A DNA stretch of 64,000 nucleotides from Sphingomonas endolithica (GTDB taxonomy: Bacteria > Pseudomonadota > Alphaproteobacteria > Sphingomonadales > Sphingomonadaceae), in assembly GCF_025231525.1 (NCBI RefSeq), contig NZ_CP103057.1, positions 496,001 to 560,000 on the forward strand, in the 5' to 3' direction. Positions 21,461 to 30,458 of this stretch are shown here, one piece after another; the first letter of the stretch is position 1, and every line of letters starts with the position of its first letter. Under the pieces are notes generated by a model, which saw only the letters and a list, made by a program, of their open reading frames with translations, was not told where the DNA came from and did no database searches. The translations under genes were made by a program, and so were the position numbers.

Positions 21461-22741
21461 GTGAAGAAATTGTCCTCGGCCGCGCTCGCGGCGATTCTCA
21501 TCGCCGGCACGAGCAGCATGGCCATCACCACGCCCGCCTTCGCCAAGAAGGATGAGAAGCCCACCGGCCCGAAACTCAGCAACGAAGTGCGCACCCCGGC
21601 GATCGCCGCGCAGACCGCTCTTGCCGCCAAGGATTATGCCGCGGCCGGCCCGCAGGTCTCCGCGGTCGAGGCCGCTGCCAAGACCGATGACGAGCGCTAT
21701 CTCGCGCAGGTCCTGCGGCTGCAGCTGACCGCGAACCAGGCCGGTCCGAACGGCAACGAGGCGGCGATGGCGCCGATGCTCGACGCCTTGCTCGCCAACC
21801 CGGCGACGCCCAAGGCAGAACTCGGCCGATTCACCTATTTGCGTGCCAACATGGCGTATAACGCCAAGCAATATCCGCAGGCGCTGGCCGGCTACGTCAA
21901 GGCACGTGACCTCGGCTACACGTCGGAGAACCTGCCGCTGCAGATTGCCCGCACCAAGATCATCACCGGCGACTCCGCTGGCGGCGCGAGCGAGATCGAG
22001 GCGCAGATCGCTGCTGCCAAGGCGGCCGGCAAGCCGGTCGACGAGGATCTGTACAAGTACACGATCTCGTCGCTGCAAAAGACCCCGGATACCGCGGCGA
22101 CGCTGCGTTGGACACGTGACTGGCTGTATGCCTATCCGACGCAGAAGAACTGGCACACTGCGGTCTATGTCTTCGGCTTCCAAGGCGCGAATGCCCGCAC
22201 CATCACCAAGAAGCAGCGGCTGGATCTCTTCCGCCTGCTGCGCGCCACGGACTCGCTGACGGGCGAGAACGAATATCTGGAATATGCGCAGCTTGCGGTC
22301 GATGTCGGCGTGGCGAGCGAAGCCCAGACGGTGATCGCCGCCGGCAAGGCAAGCGGCAAGATCCCGGCCGCCAGTGCCAATGCGAAGTTGATCCTGGCAG
22401 AAGCGAACGGCCAGGTCGCCAAGGAAGGCTCGATCGCCGCGCAGGAAAAGAGCGCCGCGGCTTCGTCGGATGGCCTCAATGCCACGGGCGCGGGCGATTT
22501 CAGCCTCGGTCAGGGCAATTATGCCAAGGCGATCGAGCTTTATAAGATGGCCCTCACCAAGGGCGGCGCAAAGGTCGACAAGGACGAGGTCAACACGCGC
22601 CTTGGCATCGCCTATCTGGGTTCGGGCGACAAGGCCCAGGCCAAGCAGGCGTTTGGCCAGGTCACCAATGGCCTGCGCGGGCAGATCGCTCTGCTGTGGT
22701 CCTATTGGGCCGATGCTCCGGGCAAGCCGACGGCGGCCTGA
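21461..22741 (+). CDS. Secreted tetratricopeptide-repeat protein
   Basis: A clear signal peptide (VKKLSSAALAAILIAGTSS...TPAFA, cleaved after AFA near residue 27) leads to about 400 residues of alanine-rich helical repeats. Several units look like TPRs: LRANMAYNAKQYPQALAGYV near residue 125 and FSLGQGNYAKAIELYKMAL near residue 345, the latter followed by NTRLGIAYLGSGDKAQAKQAF. Such periplasmic TPR proteins act as scaffolds; no partner can be named. I use the GTG at 21461, after GGAGAG; an ATG five codons earlier has no good ribosome site. It ends at a strong terminator. Confidence 0.8.
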   Translation: MKKLSSAALAAILIAGTSSMAITTPAFAKKDEKPTGPKLSNEVRTPAIAAQTALAAKDYAAAGPQVSAVEAAAKTDDERYLAQVLRLQLTANQAGPNGNEAAMAPMLDALLANPATPKAELGRFTYLRANMAYNAKQYPQALAGYVKARDLGYTSENLPLQIARTKIITGDSAGGASEIEAQIAAAKAAGKPVDEDLYKYTISSLQKTPDTAATLRWTRDWLYAYPTQKNWHTAVYVFGFQGANARTITKKQRLDLFRLLRATDSLTGENEYLEYAQLAVDVGVASEAQTVIAAGKASGKIPAASANAKLILAEANGQVAKEGSIAAQEKSAAASSDGLNATGAGDFSLGQGNYAKAIELYKMALTKGGAKVDKDEVNTRLGIAYLGSGDKAQAKQAFGQVTNGLRGQIALLWSYWADAPGKPTAA

Positions 22742-22755
22742 TCCGGATGTGAGAA

Positions 22756-22780
22756 GGGCGGCAGCGATGCCGCCCTTTTT
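22756..22780 (+). terminator. Rho-independent terminator after the TPR gene
   Basis: An eight-base perfect stem GGGCGGCA / TGCCGCCC with a GCGA loop is followed by TTTTT. It starts 14 bases after the stop codon. Confidence 0.9.
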
Positions 22781-22861
22781 CATGGATTCCGGTCGTTGCC
22801 TACATGCGCGGGGGTAGCGCGCGCTGTACTGACGCAATCAAAGCATGATCTCCACACCTCA

Positions 22862-23055
22862 GCCCGTTCGTGCTGAGTAGAGACCGAGTAGGCCGCAGGC
22901 CGTTTCTAGGGCTCGTATCGAAGCACCTTGGGGCGCGCGGGTGCGTGTCCTCCGATACGCCTTCTCGATACGCGCTTCGCGCTACTCGATGCCTGTCCTG
23001 AGCGCCTGCCCTTGCAGGCAGTCGAAGAGGCTAGTCAGGACGAACGGGGCGGGGG
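22862..23055. repeat. Dispersed intergenic palindromic repeat, copy B
   Basis: Same family as the element at 2157-2297: it opens with CCCGTTCGTGC, has the identical 28-base core at 22964-22991, and ends GTCAGGACGAACGGGG. It carries about 40 extra bases after the core, including a GCCTGCCCTTGCAGGCAG hairpin. The 334-base gap 22742-23075 holds only this element and the terminator; no gene is visible in it. Confidence 0.8.
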
Positions 23056-23075
23056 TTACCTGCAGTCAAAGAACT

Positions 23076-23543
23076 CTAAGCCACGCGAACCGGGATACCG
23101 GGCAGCGACTTGGCGGTACGGATCGTCAACGATGTCTTCACGCTGGCGACATTGGGTGCCGGGGTCAGGTGCGTGGTCAGGATGTCCTGAAAGCTTTTGA
23201 GGTCGGCCGCGACGATCTTCAGGATGAAGTCGATTTCGCCGTTAAGCATGTGGCATTCGCGGATTTCCGGGATCTTGGCGACATGATCCTCGAACGCGGC
23301 GAGATCGTGCTCGGCCTGGCTGCGGAGCGAGACCATGGCGAAAACCGTGATCGGAAAGCCCAGGGTGGCGGGATCCAGCTCGGCATGATAGCCGCGGATC
23401 GCACCGCCTTCTTCGAGTGCGCGTACCCGGCGCAGACACGGGGGCGCGGTCAATCCTACTTTGTCGGCAAGATCGACATTGGTCATCCTGCCGTCTTCCT
23501 GCAACAGGGATAGGATTTGACGGTCGATATGGTCGAAGGACAC
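23076..23543 (-). CDS. Lrp/AsnC-family transcriptional regulator
   Basis: The 155-residue protein opens with HIDRQILSLLQEDGRMTNVDLA, a helix-turn-helix of the Lrp/AsnC type with VGLTAPPCLRRVRALEEGG as recognition part, and continues into the RAM ligand domain (FAMVSLRSQAEHDLAAFE and ECHMLNGEIDFILKIVAADL). These feast/famine regulators sense amino acids. I chose the GTG at 23543 because GGAGAA lies at the right distance; a longer N-terminus is open but unlike the family. It is divergent from the histidine-kinase-like gene, 181 bases away, and may control itself or a distant gene. Confidence 0.9.
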   Translation of the reverse strand: MSFDHIDRQILSLLQEDGRMTNVDLADKVGLTAPPCLRRVRALEEGGAIRGYHAELDPATLGFPITVFAMVSLRSQAEHDLAAFEDHVAKIPEIRECHMLNGEIDFILKIVAADLKSFQDILTTHLTPAPNVASVKTSLTIRTAKSLPGIPVRVA

Positions 23544-23724
23544 GCATTTCTCCACGTCGGCGCGATTTCCAAAAGCTGTTTGGCTATTACGAATAATAAT
23601 GTTGCGCGGCAACGCAATTGTCCCACATTGCGACGTCCCGAAAACTAGCGCTTCCGCTTGGACGCGACCACCGTTACGGAATCACCACGGCAAGCAGTTT
23701 CGCAGTCGTTACGGGAGGGTCCGC

Positions 23725-25572
23725 TTGCGCTTCGACGACAGCCTTGAGACGGTTCTGTCGGCAGACATGTCGACGCCGTTCGGCGCGCAGTCGGCGTGGC
23801 GGCAGCTGGTCGATCTGGTCGGTCGCCGGCGCGTGCCGGCCAATGTCGAGGCGATCGAGACGCTGAAGACGCTGCGGCCCGAAGTGCCCTCGCCGGTACG
23901 CGCGGCAAGCGCGCGGGCATTGGCGTTCGCCAATCCGCCGGCCGCCGTGGTCCGCTTGTTCTTCGATGACGAATTGTCGATCTCGGCCCCGGTGCTGCGC
24001 ACGGCCAGGCTGCAGCCCAAGGAATGGATCGATCTGCTGCCCGGCATGTCGCCCACTGCGCGATCGGTTCTGCGGCATCGTCGCGACCTGGCGCCGGAAG
24101 TGTTGCGCGCGCTGGAAAGCTTTGGGCCGCTCGATTTCCGGCTGACCCAGAATGATGACGCGGGCACGGCGCCTGCTGCGGCTCAGCCCGAAGCATCACC
24201 GGCTGTATCGGCCGTGCCGACGGCGGCGCAGCCCTGGAAAACGGAAGAGCGCGCCGTAGCCCCGGTGACGAAGCCGCAAGCCTTGACACCATCGCCTTTC
24301 GTCTCCGTCGGGTCGATCACGCGCAATCTGCCGTTCGTCGCCGAGGCCTTGCGGCGCGCCGAGACGCCGACGGGTTCGTCCGCTGAACCATCAGCGGAGG
24401 CCGGCGCGGGGACCTTTCCGATCGCGGAACTCGTCGCGCGCATCGACGCCTATCAGCGCCAGCGCGGCGACGCGCCGGGCGTGCCGCTGTTGCGTTCGCA
24501 CGATGCGGATCAACCCGCATTGTTCGATCTCGAGCCGATCATCGCCACCACCTTCCGCTTCGAAACCGACGCCGCCGGCGTGGTTCGGTGGGTAGAGGGC
24601 GCGGCGCGAGCGGCACTGATCGGCCTGACGCTCGATTTCGCCGCCATGCCGGGCCGCGCCGGCGTAGACGGCGTGGCGGGCGGTGCGTTCCGGCGCCGCG
24701 CCCGCTTCGCCGATGCACGGCTCGTTGTCGGCGGGCTGTCGGATGCCGCGGGGGAATGGCGGATCAGCGGCATCCCGGCGTTCGATCACGACAGCGGGCG
24801 TTTCACCGGCTATCGCGGCACTGCCCGGCGGCCGCGGATCGACGAGAGCGCGGCACCGCTACAGACACGGCCGAACTTACCGGCGGATTCGCTGCGTCAG
24901 CTGGTGCATGAATTGCGCACGCCGACCAATGCAATCGCGGGCTTTGCGGAAATGATCGAGACGCAATTGCTGGGACCGGTACCGCAGGTGTACCGTGAGC
25001 AAGCGGGCACGATCCGTGCGCAAGTCGCGGGCCTGCTCGAGGCGATCGACGATATCGACATGGCCGCCCGGATCGAGACGCACGCGCTTGATCTGCGCGC
25101 CGGATCCGTGCCGCTGGCGGCATTGCTCGCCCGCATCGTCGACGATCTTCGCCCGTTGGCCATCCTAAGGGGCACCAACGTCGTGATCGACGGTGGGCAG
25201 GGCGGCATGGCGATTGCCGGCGACGACCGCGCGGTCGAGCGGTTGATCGGCCGGGTGATCGCCACGCTCGTCTCGTCGGGCAGCGCGGGCGAGACGCTCC
25301 GCATGTCGGCGCGCGCCATCGACGCGCACATCGCCTTGTCCTTCGATCGCCCTCGTGCGCTTGCGGCGTATGACGACCAGGCGTTGTTGACGATCGATGC
25401 GGAAGAGGTGGCGCAGGCGGATGGCGCACCGTTGCTCGGCACCGGCTTTGCGTTGCGGCTCGCGCGCAATCTTGCGCTCGAACTCGGCGGGACGCTGGCG
25501 ATCGACGAGCATAGCCTGATGCTGCGGCTGCCGGCGGTTGCCGCTGCGGCGGAGCAGGCATCGTCCAACTGA
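23725..25572 (+). CDS. Histidine-kinase-like protein with degenerate ATPase domain
   Basis: The 615-residue protein has three parts. Residues 1-140 are a helical region with a repeat pattern like DUF2336 (RAASARALAFANPPAAVVRL and VLRTARLQPKEWIDLLPG). A disordered alanine/proline linker follows, then a PAS-like region. Residues 390-470 hold a HisKA-like segment with an H-box (LRQLVHELRTPTNAIAGFAE). The C-terminal ATPase region keeps only a G2-like motif (GTGFALRLARNLALELGG); I do not find the N-box asparagines or the DxGxG G1 motif. It may be a phosphotransfer or scaffold protein rather than a working kinase. The TTG at 23725 follows GGGAGG; an ATG 13 codons later is possible. No response regulator is adjacent. 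Confidence 0.7.
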   Translation: MRFDDSLETVLSADMSTPFGAQSAWRQLVDLVGRRRVPANVEAIETLKTLRPEVPSPVRAASARALAFANPPAAVVRLFFDDELSISAPVLRTARLQPKEWIDLLPGMSPTARSVLRHRRDLAPEVLRALESFGPLDFRLTQNDDAGTAPAAAQPEASPAVSAVPTAAQPWKTEERAVAPVTKPQALTPSPFVSVGSITRNLPFVAEALRRAETPTGSSAEPSAEAGAGTFPIAELVARIDAYQRQRGDAPGVPLLRSHDADQPALFDLEPIIATTFRFETDAAGVVRWVEGAARAALIGLTLDFAAMPGRAGVDGVAGGAFRRRARFADARLVVGGLSDAAGEWRISGIPAFDHDSGRFTGYRGTARRPRIDESAAPLQTRPNLPADSLRQLVHELRTPTNAIAGFAEMIETQLLGPVPQVYREQAGTIRAQVAGLLEAIDDIDMAARIETHALDLRAGSVPLAALLARIVDDLRPLAILRGTNVVIDGGQGGMAIAGDDRAVERLIGRVIATLVSSGSAGETLRMSARAIDAHIALSFDRPRALAAYDDQALLTIDAEEVAQADGAPLLGTGFALRLARNLALELGGTLAIDEHSLMLRLPAVAAAAEQASSN

Positions 25573-25574
25573 AC

Positions 25575-26588
25575 GTGTCGGGGGTGTCGTCCTCGGCCGG
25601 CTATCGGGTGCCAGCCCCGGCTGCGAGCGACTTCGTCGTGTGGCCAGCCAGCTTCGGTACGCGATTTACGGTGATGGTCGACACCGAGGAGGAGTTCGAC
25701 TGGAACGCGCCGTTGGACAGCCTCAATCGCTCGGTCACCGCGATCGCCGCTCTGCCCGCGGCACATCAATGGTTTGCCGCCCGGGGCGTGCCGATGACCT
25801 ATCTGGTCGATCATCCAGTGGCGACCGATCCCGCCAGCGCGGATATCCTGCGTGGGGTGATTGCCGATGGACGTTCCGCGATCGGCAGCCAGCTTCACCC
25901 CTGGGTCAATCCGCCGCTGGACGAGCAGATGGTGCCGCGCAACACGTTCGTCGGCAATCTCCCCGATGCGTTGCAGGCAGCAAAGCTGGACGTGCTGACC
26001 GATGCGATCACCGCTGCGGTCGGCATGCCGCCCCGTATCTTTCGCGCCGGGCGGTATGGCATCGGACCGGCAACGCTGCAGCTGCTCGCCGATCGCGGCT
26101 ACCGTATCGATAGCTCGATGCGTTCGGTCTATGATTATAGCGCGGAGGAAGGCCCGGACTTTTCCGCGATCGGCAGCCATGCATTTCGCTGCGGCCCTGC
26201 GGCGAGCATCGTCGAACTGCCGCTGAGTACCGTATTCACCGGCTGTGCGCGGAGGGGCGGAGCTAGGCTATACCGTGCGCTCGGCCGGCTCCCCCGCGCC
26301 CGCGGTGTCTTCTCGCGGCTAGGGCTGCTCTCGCGCGTTGCACTCACACCCGAGGACATGCCGCTGGCCGATGCGTTGGAAGCGATCGCGGTCGCCATCG
26401 GGGAGGGCGTACGCGTGCTCAACTTCGCGTTCCACTCGCCGTCGCTCGTGCCCGGGCATACGCCCTATGTGCGCGATGCCGCCGATCTGGCCGCCTTCTA
26501 TCATTGGTGGGATGTCGTGCTCCACGATCTCGATCGGCGGGGCGTGCGTCCGGCATCGCTCGACGACCTGATCACCGCATCGTCGTGA
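25575..26588 (+). CDS. Polysaccharide deacetylase family protein
   Basis: The NodB-type fold is visible: VMVDTEEEFDW (first catalytic aspartate region, residues 33-43), YLVDHPVATDP, IGSQLHPWVNPP (histidine, metal site), FRAGRYGIGPATLQLLADRGYRID (conserved RAG), and FAFHSPSLVPG near the C-terminus. Such enzymes remove acetyl or other acyl groups from sugars. The closest groups are the WalW-like family in capsule and wall metabolism. The GTG start lies two bases after the stop of the histidine-kinase-like gene, so the pair is probably co-expressed. Confidence 0.8.
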   Translation: MSGVSSSAGYRVPAPAASDFVVWPASFGTRFTVMVDTEEEFDWNAPLDSLNRSVTAIAALPAAHQWFAARGVPMTYLVDHPVATDPASADILRGVIADGRSAIGSQLHPWVNPPLDEQMVPRNTFVGNLPDALQAAKLDVLTDAITAAVGMPPRIFRAGRYGIGPATLQLLADRGYRIDSSMRSVYDYSAEEGPDFSAIGSHAFRCGPAASIVELPLSTVFTGCARRGGARLYRALGRLPRARGVFSRLGLLSRVALTPEDMPLADALEAIAVAIGEGVRVLNFAFHSPSLVPGHTPYVRDAADLAAFYHWWDVVLHDLDRRGVRPASLDDLITASS

Positions 26589-26592
26589 GCTT

Positions 26593-26669
26593 TGGTGGGC
26601 CCGGCAGGACTTGAACCCGCAACCTAGCCGTTATGAGCGGCCAGCTCTAACCAGTTGAGCTACAGGCCC
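26593..26669 (-). tRNA. tRNA with CAU anticodon, probably tRNA-Ile2 (lysidine type); elongator tRNA-Met not excluded
   Basis: Read on the minus strand the 77-base gene folds as a cloverleaf: acceptor stem GGGCCTG with CGGGCCC, D-arm AGCTCAACTGGTTAGAGC, anticodon stem GGCCG/CGGCT around the loop CTCATAA, T-arm GCGGGTTCAAGTCCTGC, and encoded ACCA at the 3' end. The loop gives the anticodon CAT. The GGGCC acceptor and A73 fit the isoleucine isoacceptor whose C34 is changed to lysidine by TilS; this is a judgement, since CAT also occurs in Met tRNAs. Confidence 0.9.
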
Positions 26670-26728
26670 ACCCCGCGCCTGCGTTAGCGGAAGCCGCGCG
26701 CCGCGGTCAACGCGTCGCAGGCGTTATC

Positions 26729-26926
26729 TCAACCGTCGATGTAATCGAGATAGCTGACGACATCGTTGCTGGTCTGCAGGAACAGACCGTCCTGCGTGTC
26801 CTCGTCCTGACGCGCTGCCAGTGCGAGCGCCTCGGCCAGCGTTCCATAGGCGAGCGTCGTCGCGGTGCCGTCTTCACCCAAATGGTAGAGCCTGACGGCA
26901 ACGTCGCTGGATACCGTGCGCATCAT
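26729..26926 (-). CDS. Small conserved-looking protein of unknown function (about 65 aa)
   Basis: The frame opens with two ATG codons (26926 and 26923); a GGGGAG site precedes them and fits the second slightly better. The product is acidic and reads VRLYHLGEDGTATTLAYGTL, then a helix rich in alanine and a DYID-type end. I do not recognise the family. It begins 51 bases after the CapA gene stop on the same strand and could be co-transcribed with it. Confidence 0.5.
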   Translation of the reverse strand: MMRTVSSDVAVRLYHLGEDGTATTLAYGTLAEALALAARQDEDTQDGLFLQTSNDVVSYLDYIDG

Positions 26927-26977
26927 GACTCCCCTGTCTGCAGCCGGGCTAGCTGCCCGGGGCAGCCGCATGATAGG

Positions 26978-28093
26978 CTATGATGTCGGGCGGTGCATCA
27001 TCCTAGGGCCGTCTTCAACCATTCTTAGGCGCGGCAGTCCGGCGCGTATACCGATGTCCTCAATGTACTCGGAGATTTCCTTGCGCTGGGTCGCCGTCGG
27101 CAAGACCGGCCGCCCGGGTGCCTCGCTGAAGATGGGGATGTAACCGACCTCCAGCCTGCCATCCGCATGCCAGCGGACGGTGCCGATCATGCCGTTTACC
27201 GCTTCCGGATGGAACGGCGCGAGCGTGTAGGCGGGATCGGGTTCGAAGCCGAACATGCGCTTGCGGCGTTCGACCCATTCGGCGCGCGCGGCATGATCCT
27301 GGCCGGGGCTGAGCGCGTTGGTGACGACGACGCCGTTGCCGAGACCGTGATAGATCGGGCGGTCGCGGTAGATCTCGATCCCGCGCACGATATGAGCGTG
27401 GTGCCCGACGACCACGTCCGCGCCGGCTTCGATCGCGGCATGCGCAAGGGGGCGTTCGTAGGGGGCGAGCTCGGCGGGGCGGTGGGTGATGCCCTTGTGC
27501 AATGCGACGACGATCAAATTGTCAGGTGCACGCACCGCGGCGATATCGGCGGCCATCGCGGCGGCGGAGGCGGGGTCGATCTCGACCAGATCGGCCTGGG
27601 GGCGGCTGGGGCCGCCATCCGCGGCGTGCACTGCGACATAGGCGCTGCCGGCGCGATCCTCGGACGCCCAGGAGATTTCCGGGCCGACGCAATTGTAGCT
27701 GAGCAGGACGATGCGGCGCCCGTCACGCTCGATCACTGCCGGCACCTTGGCTGCGGCCAGCGTTGCGCCGGCGCCGGCGTGCGCGATGCCGAGCCGGTCG
27801 AGTTCGGCGTTGGTGTCGGCGATCCCTTCGGCGCCGCAATCGGCGATGTGGTTGCCGGCCATCGATACGGCGTCGATGCCGGCGCGAGCGAGGGCGGCGA
27901 GATGATCGGGATCGGCGCCGGGGGCGGGGACGTCACCGACCAGTTCCGTCCCGCGCCTTGTGTGCGGCACTTCGAGATGGCCGATCGTCACGTCGGCGGC
28001 GCGGGTAATGTCGGCGATGCCGGAGAGCCAGTGATTCGGATCGGGTACGTCGAGGATGATGTCGCCGAGAAAGGCGAGGTCGAGCGCGGCCAT
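26978..28093 (-). CDS. CapA-family metallophosphoesterase-like protein
   Basis: The start MAALDLAFLGDIIL and the motif SMAGNHIADCGAEGI (metal-binding GNH near residue 86) place it in the CapA / poly-gamma-glutamate synthesis family, which has the calcineurin-like metallophosphoesterase fold. VVALHKGITHRPAELAPYERP and GADVVVGHHAHIVRGIEIY (late histidine cluster near residue 230) agree. The 371-residue length is normal for the soluble form; no membrane helix is present. The start ATG overlaps the stop of the upstream CoA-transferase by one base (TGATG), so it is the last gene of a coupled catabolic operon. That context does not fit capsule synthesis; a role as phosphatase or hydrolase in the pathway is possible. 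Confidence 0.8.
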   Translation of the reverse strand: MAALDLAFLGDIILDVPDPNHWLSGIADITRAADVTIGHLEVPHTRRGTELVGDVPAPGADPDHLAALARAGIDAVSMAGNHIADCGAEGIADTNAELDRLGIAHAGAGATLAAAKVPAVIERDGRRIVLLSYNCVGPEISWASEDRAGSAYVAVHAADGGPSRPQADLVEIDPASAAAMAADIAAVRAPDNLIVVALHKGITHRPAELAPYERPLAHAAIEAGADVVVGHHAHIVRGIEIYRDRPIYHGLGNGVVVTNALSPGQDHAARAEWVERRKRMFGFEPDPAYTLAPFHPEAVNGMIGTVRWHADGRLEVGYIPIFSEAPGRPVLPTATQRKEISEYIEDIGIRAGLPRLRMVEDGPRMMHRPTS

Positions 28094-29280
28094 CAGATCG
28101 CCCTGCTCGCACGCAGCACGGCGATCGACGCAGGATCGTAGCCGAGCCCGTCCAGCACCGCATCGGTATCGGCGCCCAAGGTTGGAACGCGATGCGGCGT
28201 GGTGGGGCGATCGACGGCAAAGCCGGAGCCGACCGTGGCGAGCGGCCGATCGAAGCCGGGCAACTCGACCTCCTCGAGCAGACCGCGATCGACGAGATGT
28301 GGATGCTCGACTGCCTGACCTACATCGCGGATCATGGCCGCGGGTACGCCGGCGGCGGTCAGCCGCAGTTCGAGATCGGCGGCGTCTTCTTGCGACAGGC
28401 GCTCGATTAGCCAGCCGCGCACGCCGTCGTAATGCGCGACCCGCGCAGCGTGATCACGAAAGCGCGGATCGTCGACCATGTCCGCGGCGCCGAGCACGTC
28501 GAGCAGCTTGGCGACCTGATGCTGGTGATTGGCGCCAAGCGCGATCCAGCCGTTGCCGGTGGGATAGAATTCGGCGGTCGCGACCATGCGGTAGCCGCGA
28601 TTGCCGATGCTGGCGGGCGCCTCGCCGGTGTAGGAGTGGACCGACACGCTGGGGGCGATCAGCTTGAGCGCGGCATCGAGCATCGCCACGTCGAGATGCT
28701 CCCCCTTGCCGGTCGCGTCGCGCGTGCGCAGCGCGGCGAGCAGCGCGATCACGGCGAGATAGCCACTGAACGAATCGACGACCGGCATGCCGATCTTGAC
28801 CGGCCCCTGCGGCGTGGCGTTCATCGCCGCGATGCCGGACATGGCCTGGGCGATATGGTCATAGGCGCCCCAATCGCGGAGCGGCCCGTCCTGCCCGAAG
28901 CCGCTGATCGATACGGAGACGAGGCGTGGGTTGAGCGCATCGAGCCGATCACGTGGGAAGCCCAAGCGCGCGAGTACGCCGGGACGGAAATTCTCGACCA
29001 GGATGTCGGCGCGCTCGATCAGCCGCGAGAGGATCTCGCGGCCATCGTCGCTCTTGAGATCGATCGTCACCGAACGTTTGCCGGCGTTGATCGCGGCGAA
29101 GGGCACGCTCATCAGCGGCGGGCCGGCATGTTCGGTATAATGGCGGAAGTCGTCGCCCTTCACTGGTGGCTCGACCTTGGTCACCTCCGCGCCAAGATGG
29201 ACCAGCATCTGCGTGCAGGTCGGGCCCGAAATGGCGTGGCTGAGATCGACGACCTTGATGCCGGCGAGGGGCGGGATCAT
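28093..29280 (-). CDS. CaiB/BaiF (class III) CoA-transferase
   Basis: Family III CoA-transferases move CoA between carboxylic acids through an aspartyl-CoA intermediate. The 395-residue protein has KVVDLSHAISGPTCTQMLVHLGAEVTKVE at the N-terminus and NAGKRSVTIDLKSDDG; the catalytic aspartate sits in EHLDVAMLDAALKL near residue 200, equivalent to D169 of formyl-CoA transferase. Its start overlaps the preceding CoA-transferase stop by four bases (ATGA) and its own stop overlaps the CapA start by one base. The adjacent gene is a second CoA-transferase of similar size, so the two may form a heteromer as in benzylsuccinate CoA-transferase BbsEF. Confidence 0.88.
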   Translation of the reverse strand: MIPPLAGIKVVDLSHAISGPTCTQMLVHLGAEVTKVEPPVKGDDFRHYTEHAGPPLMSVPFAAINAGKRSVTIDLKSDDGREILSRLIERADILVENFRPGVLARLGFPRDRLDALNPRLVSVSISGFGQDGPLRDWGAYDHIAQAMSGIAAMNATPQGPVKIGMPVVDSFSGYLAVIALLAALRTRDATGKGEHLDVAMLDAALKLIAPSVSVHSYTGEAPASIGNRGYRMVATAEFYPTGNGWIALGANHQHQVAKLLDVLGAADMVDDPRFRDHAARVAHYDGVRGWLIERLSQEDAADLELRLTAAGVPAAMIRDVGQAVEHPHLVDRGLLEEVELPGFDRPLATVGSGFAVDRPTTPHRVPTLGADTDAVLDGLGYDPASIAVLRASRAI

Positions 29281-30458
29281 CTGCGCTCTCCGGAAAATGC
29301 GCCGCTGCTGTGCAGCGCGGCGACTTCATCGGCATCAAGGCCGAGTTCGGCGAAGATAGCCTCGTTATCGGCACCGGGCAGTCCGGCCGGGCGGGGCGGG
29401 ACCGGGGGCGTGTCGCTCAAGTGGAACGGCGTGCCGATCTGGCGCACGATGCCGCCGGGGCCGTCGAGATCGACTGCCATGCCGCGGGCGCGGTTGTGCG
29501 GATGATCGAGCGCTTCGGCCGGCGACAGCACCGGCATCGCCTGCGTGTCGGCGGCGGCGAGCAGATCGACCCAATCGTCCCGCGTCCGGGTGCGGAAGAT
29601 AGCCTTGAGCTCTTGCTCCATCCCGGGATGCGCCGCGACATCCATCCGCCGCGGCTCGAAATCGGGCCGGCCGATTGCCGTGCAGAAGCGCGCCCAATAG
29701 GCCGGTTCCATATCCGTGGTGCAGATCCAGCCGCCATCGGCGCATTGCCAGACGCCGCCCTTCGGGTGCCACGCGCCGGTCGGCGGGGGCAGCGCGGCAG
29801 GATCGTCGGTGCGGCCGAGCGTGACCATCAGCAGCGGCATTGCCGCGTCCGACATGGCGACATCGACATGCTGGCCAAGGCCGGTGCGTTCGCGTGCCTG
29901 CAGCGCCGCCAGCGTCGCGATCGTGGCGTGCGTGCCGGCGAGCACATCCGCCACCTGTAGCCCCGGCATCGCCGGATCGGGCAGGCCGTTCAGCCGCGAC
30001 AGCGCGCCGGCCAGCGCCAGCGCGGCTGGATCATGCCCGGCGCGGTCGGCGAGTGGGCCGCTTTGCCCGGCGAAGGACACCGAGCAATAGATCAACCGCG
30101 GGTTGAGCGTCGCCATCTCGGCATAGCCAAAGCCCATCGCCGCGAGCACGCCGGGGCGGTAATCCTCGATCAGGATGTCGGCCTCGGCGATCAGGCGGTG
30201 GAGCACGACGCGTGCCGCGTCGCTGCCGGGATTGATCAGCAGGCTGCGCTTGTTGCGATGATAGGTCGGGCGAGCGCGCGCCTGCGCGGCGGCGGTCGGA
30301 TCGGCGGTCGCGCCGAACATCTGCCCCTGCTTGGCCAGTTCGCGCGGATGTTCGATGCGGATCACATCGGCGCCGAGATCGCCGGCGATCCAGCTGACAT
30401 AGGCGCCGGGCAGGAAGCGCGAGAAATCGACGATCTTCAGCCCGGCGAGGGCCGTCAT
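29277..30458 (-). CDS. CaiB/BaiF (class III) CoA-transferase
   Basis: The 393-residue protein opens MTALAGLKIVDFSRFLPGAY and has the conserved GADVIRIEHPRE and NKRSLLINPGSDAARVVLHRLI. The catalytic aspartate is in QHVDVAMSDAAMPL near residue 205. Four-base ATGA overlaps join it to the dehydratase-like gene upstream and to the CoA-transferase downstream. The reading frame continues upstream of the ATG at 30458, but that part lies within the dehydratase gene in another frame. Together with its neighbour it may activate an organic acid to its CoA ester using another CoA ester as donor. Confidence 0.87.
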   Translation of the reverse strand: MTALAGLKIVDFSRFLPGAYVSWIAGDLGADVIRIEHPRELAKQGQMFGATADPTAAAQARARPTYHRNKRSLLINPGSDAARVVLHRLIAEADILIEDYRPGVLAAMGFGYAEMATLNPRLIYCSVSFAGQSGPLADRAGHDPAALALAGALSRLNGLPDPAMPGLQVADVLAGTHATIATLAALQARERTGLGQHVDVAMSDAAMPLLMVTLGRTDDPAALPPPTGAWHPKGGVWQCADGGWICTTDMEPAYWARFCTAIGRPDFEPRRMDVAAHPGMEQELKAIFRTRTRDDWVDLLAAADTQAMPVLSPAEALDHPHNRARGMAVDLDGPGGIVRQIGTPFHLSDTPPVPPRPAGLPGADNEAIFAELGLDADEVAALHSSGAFSGERR

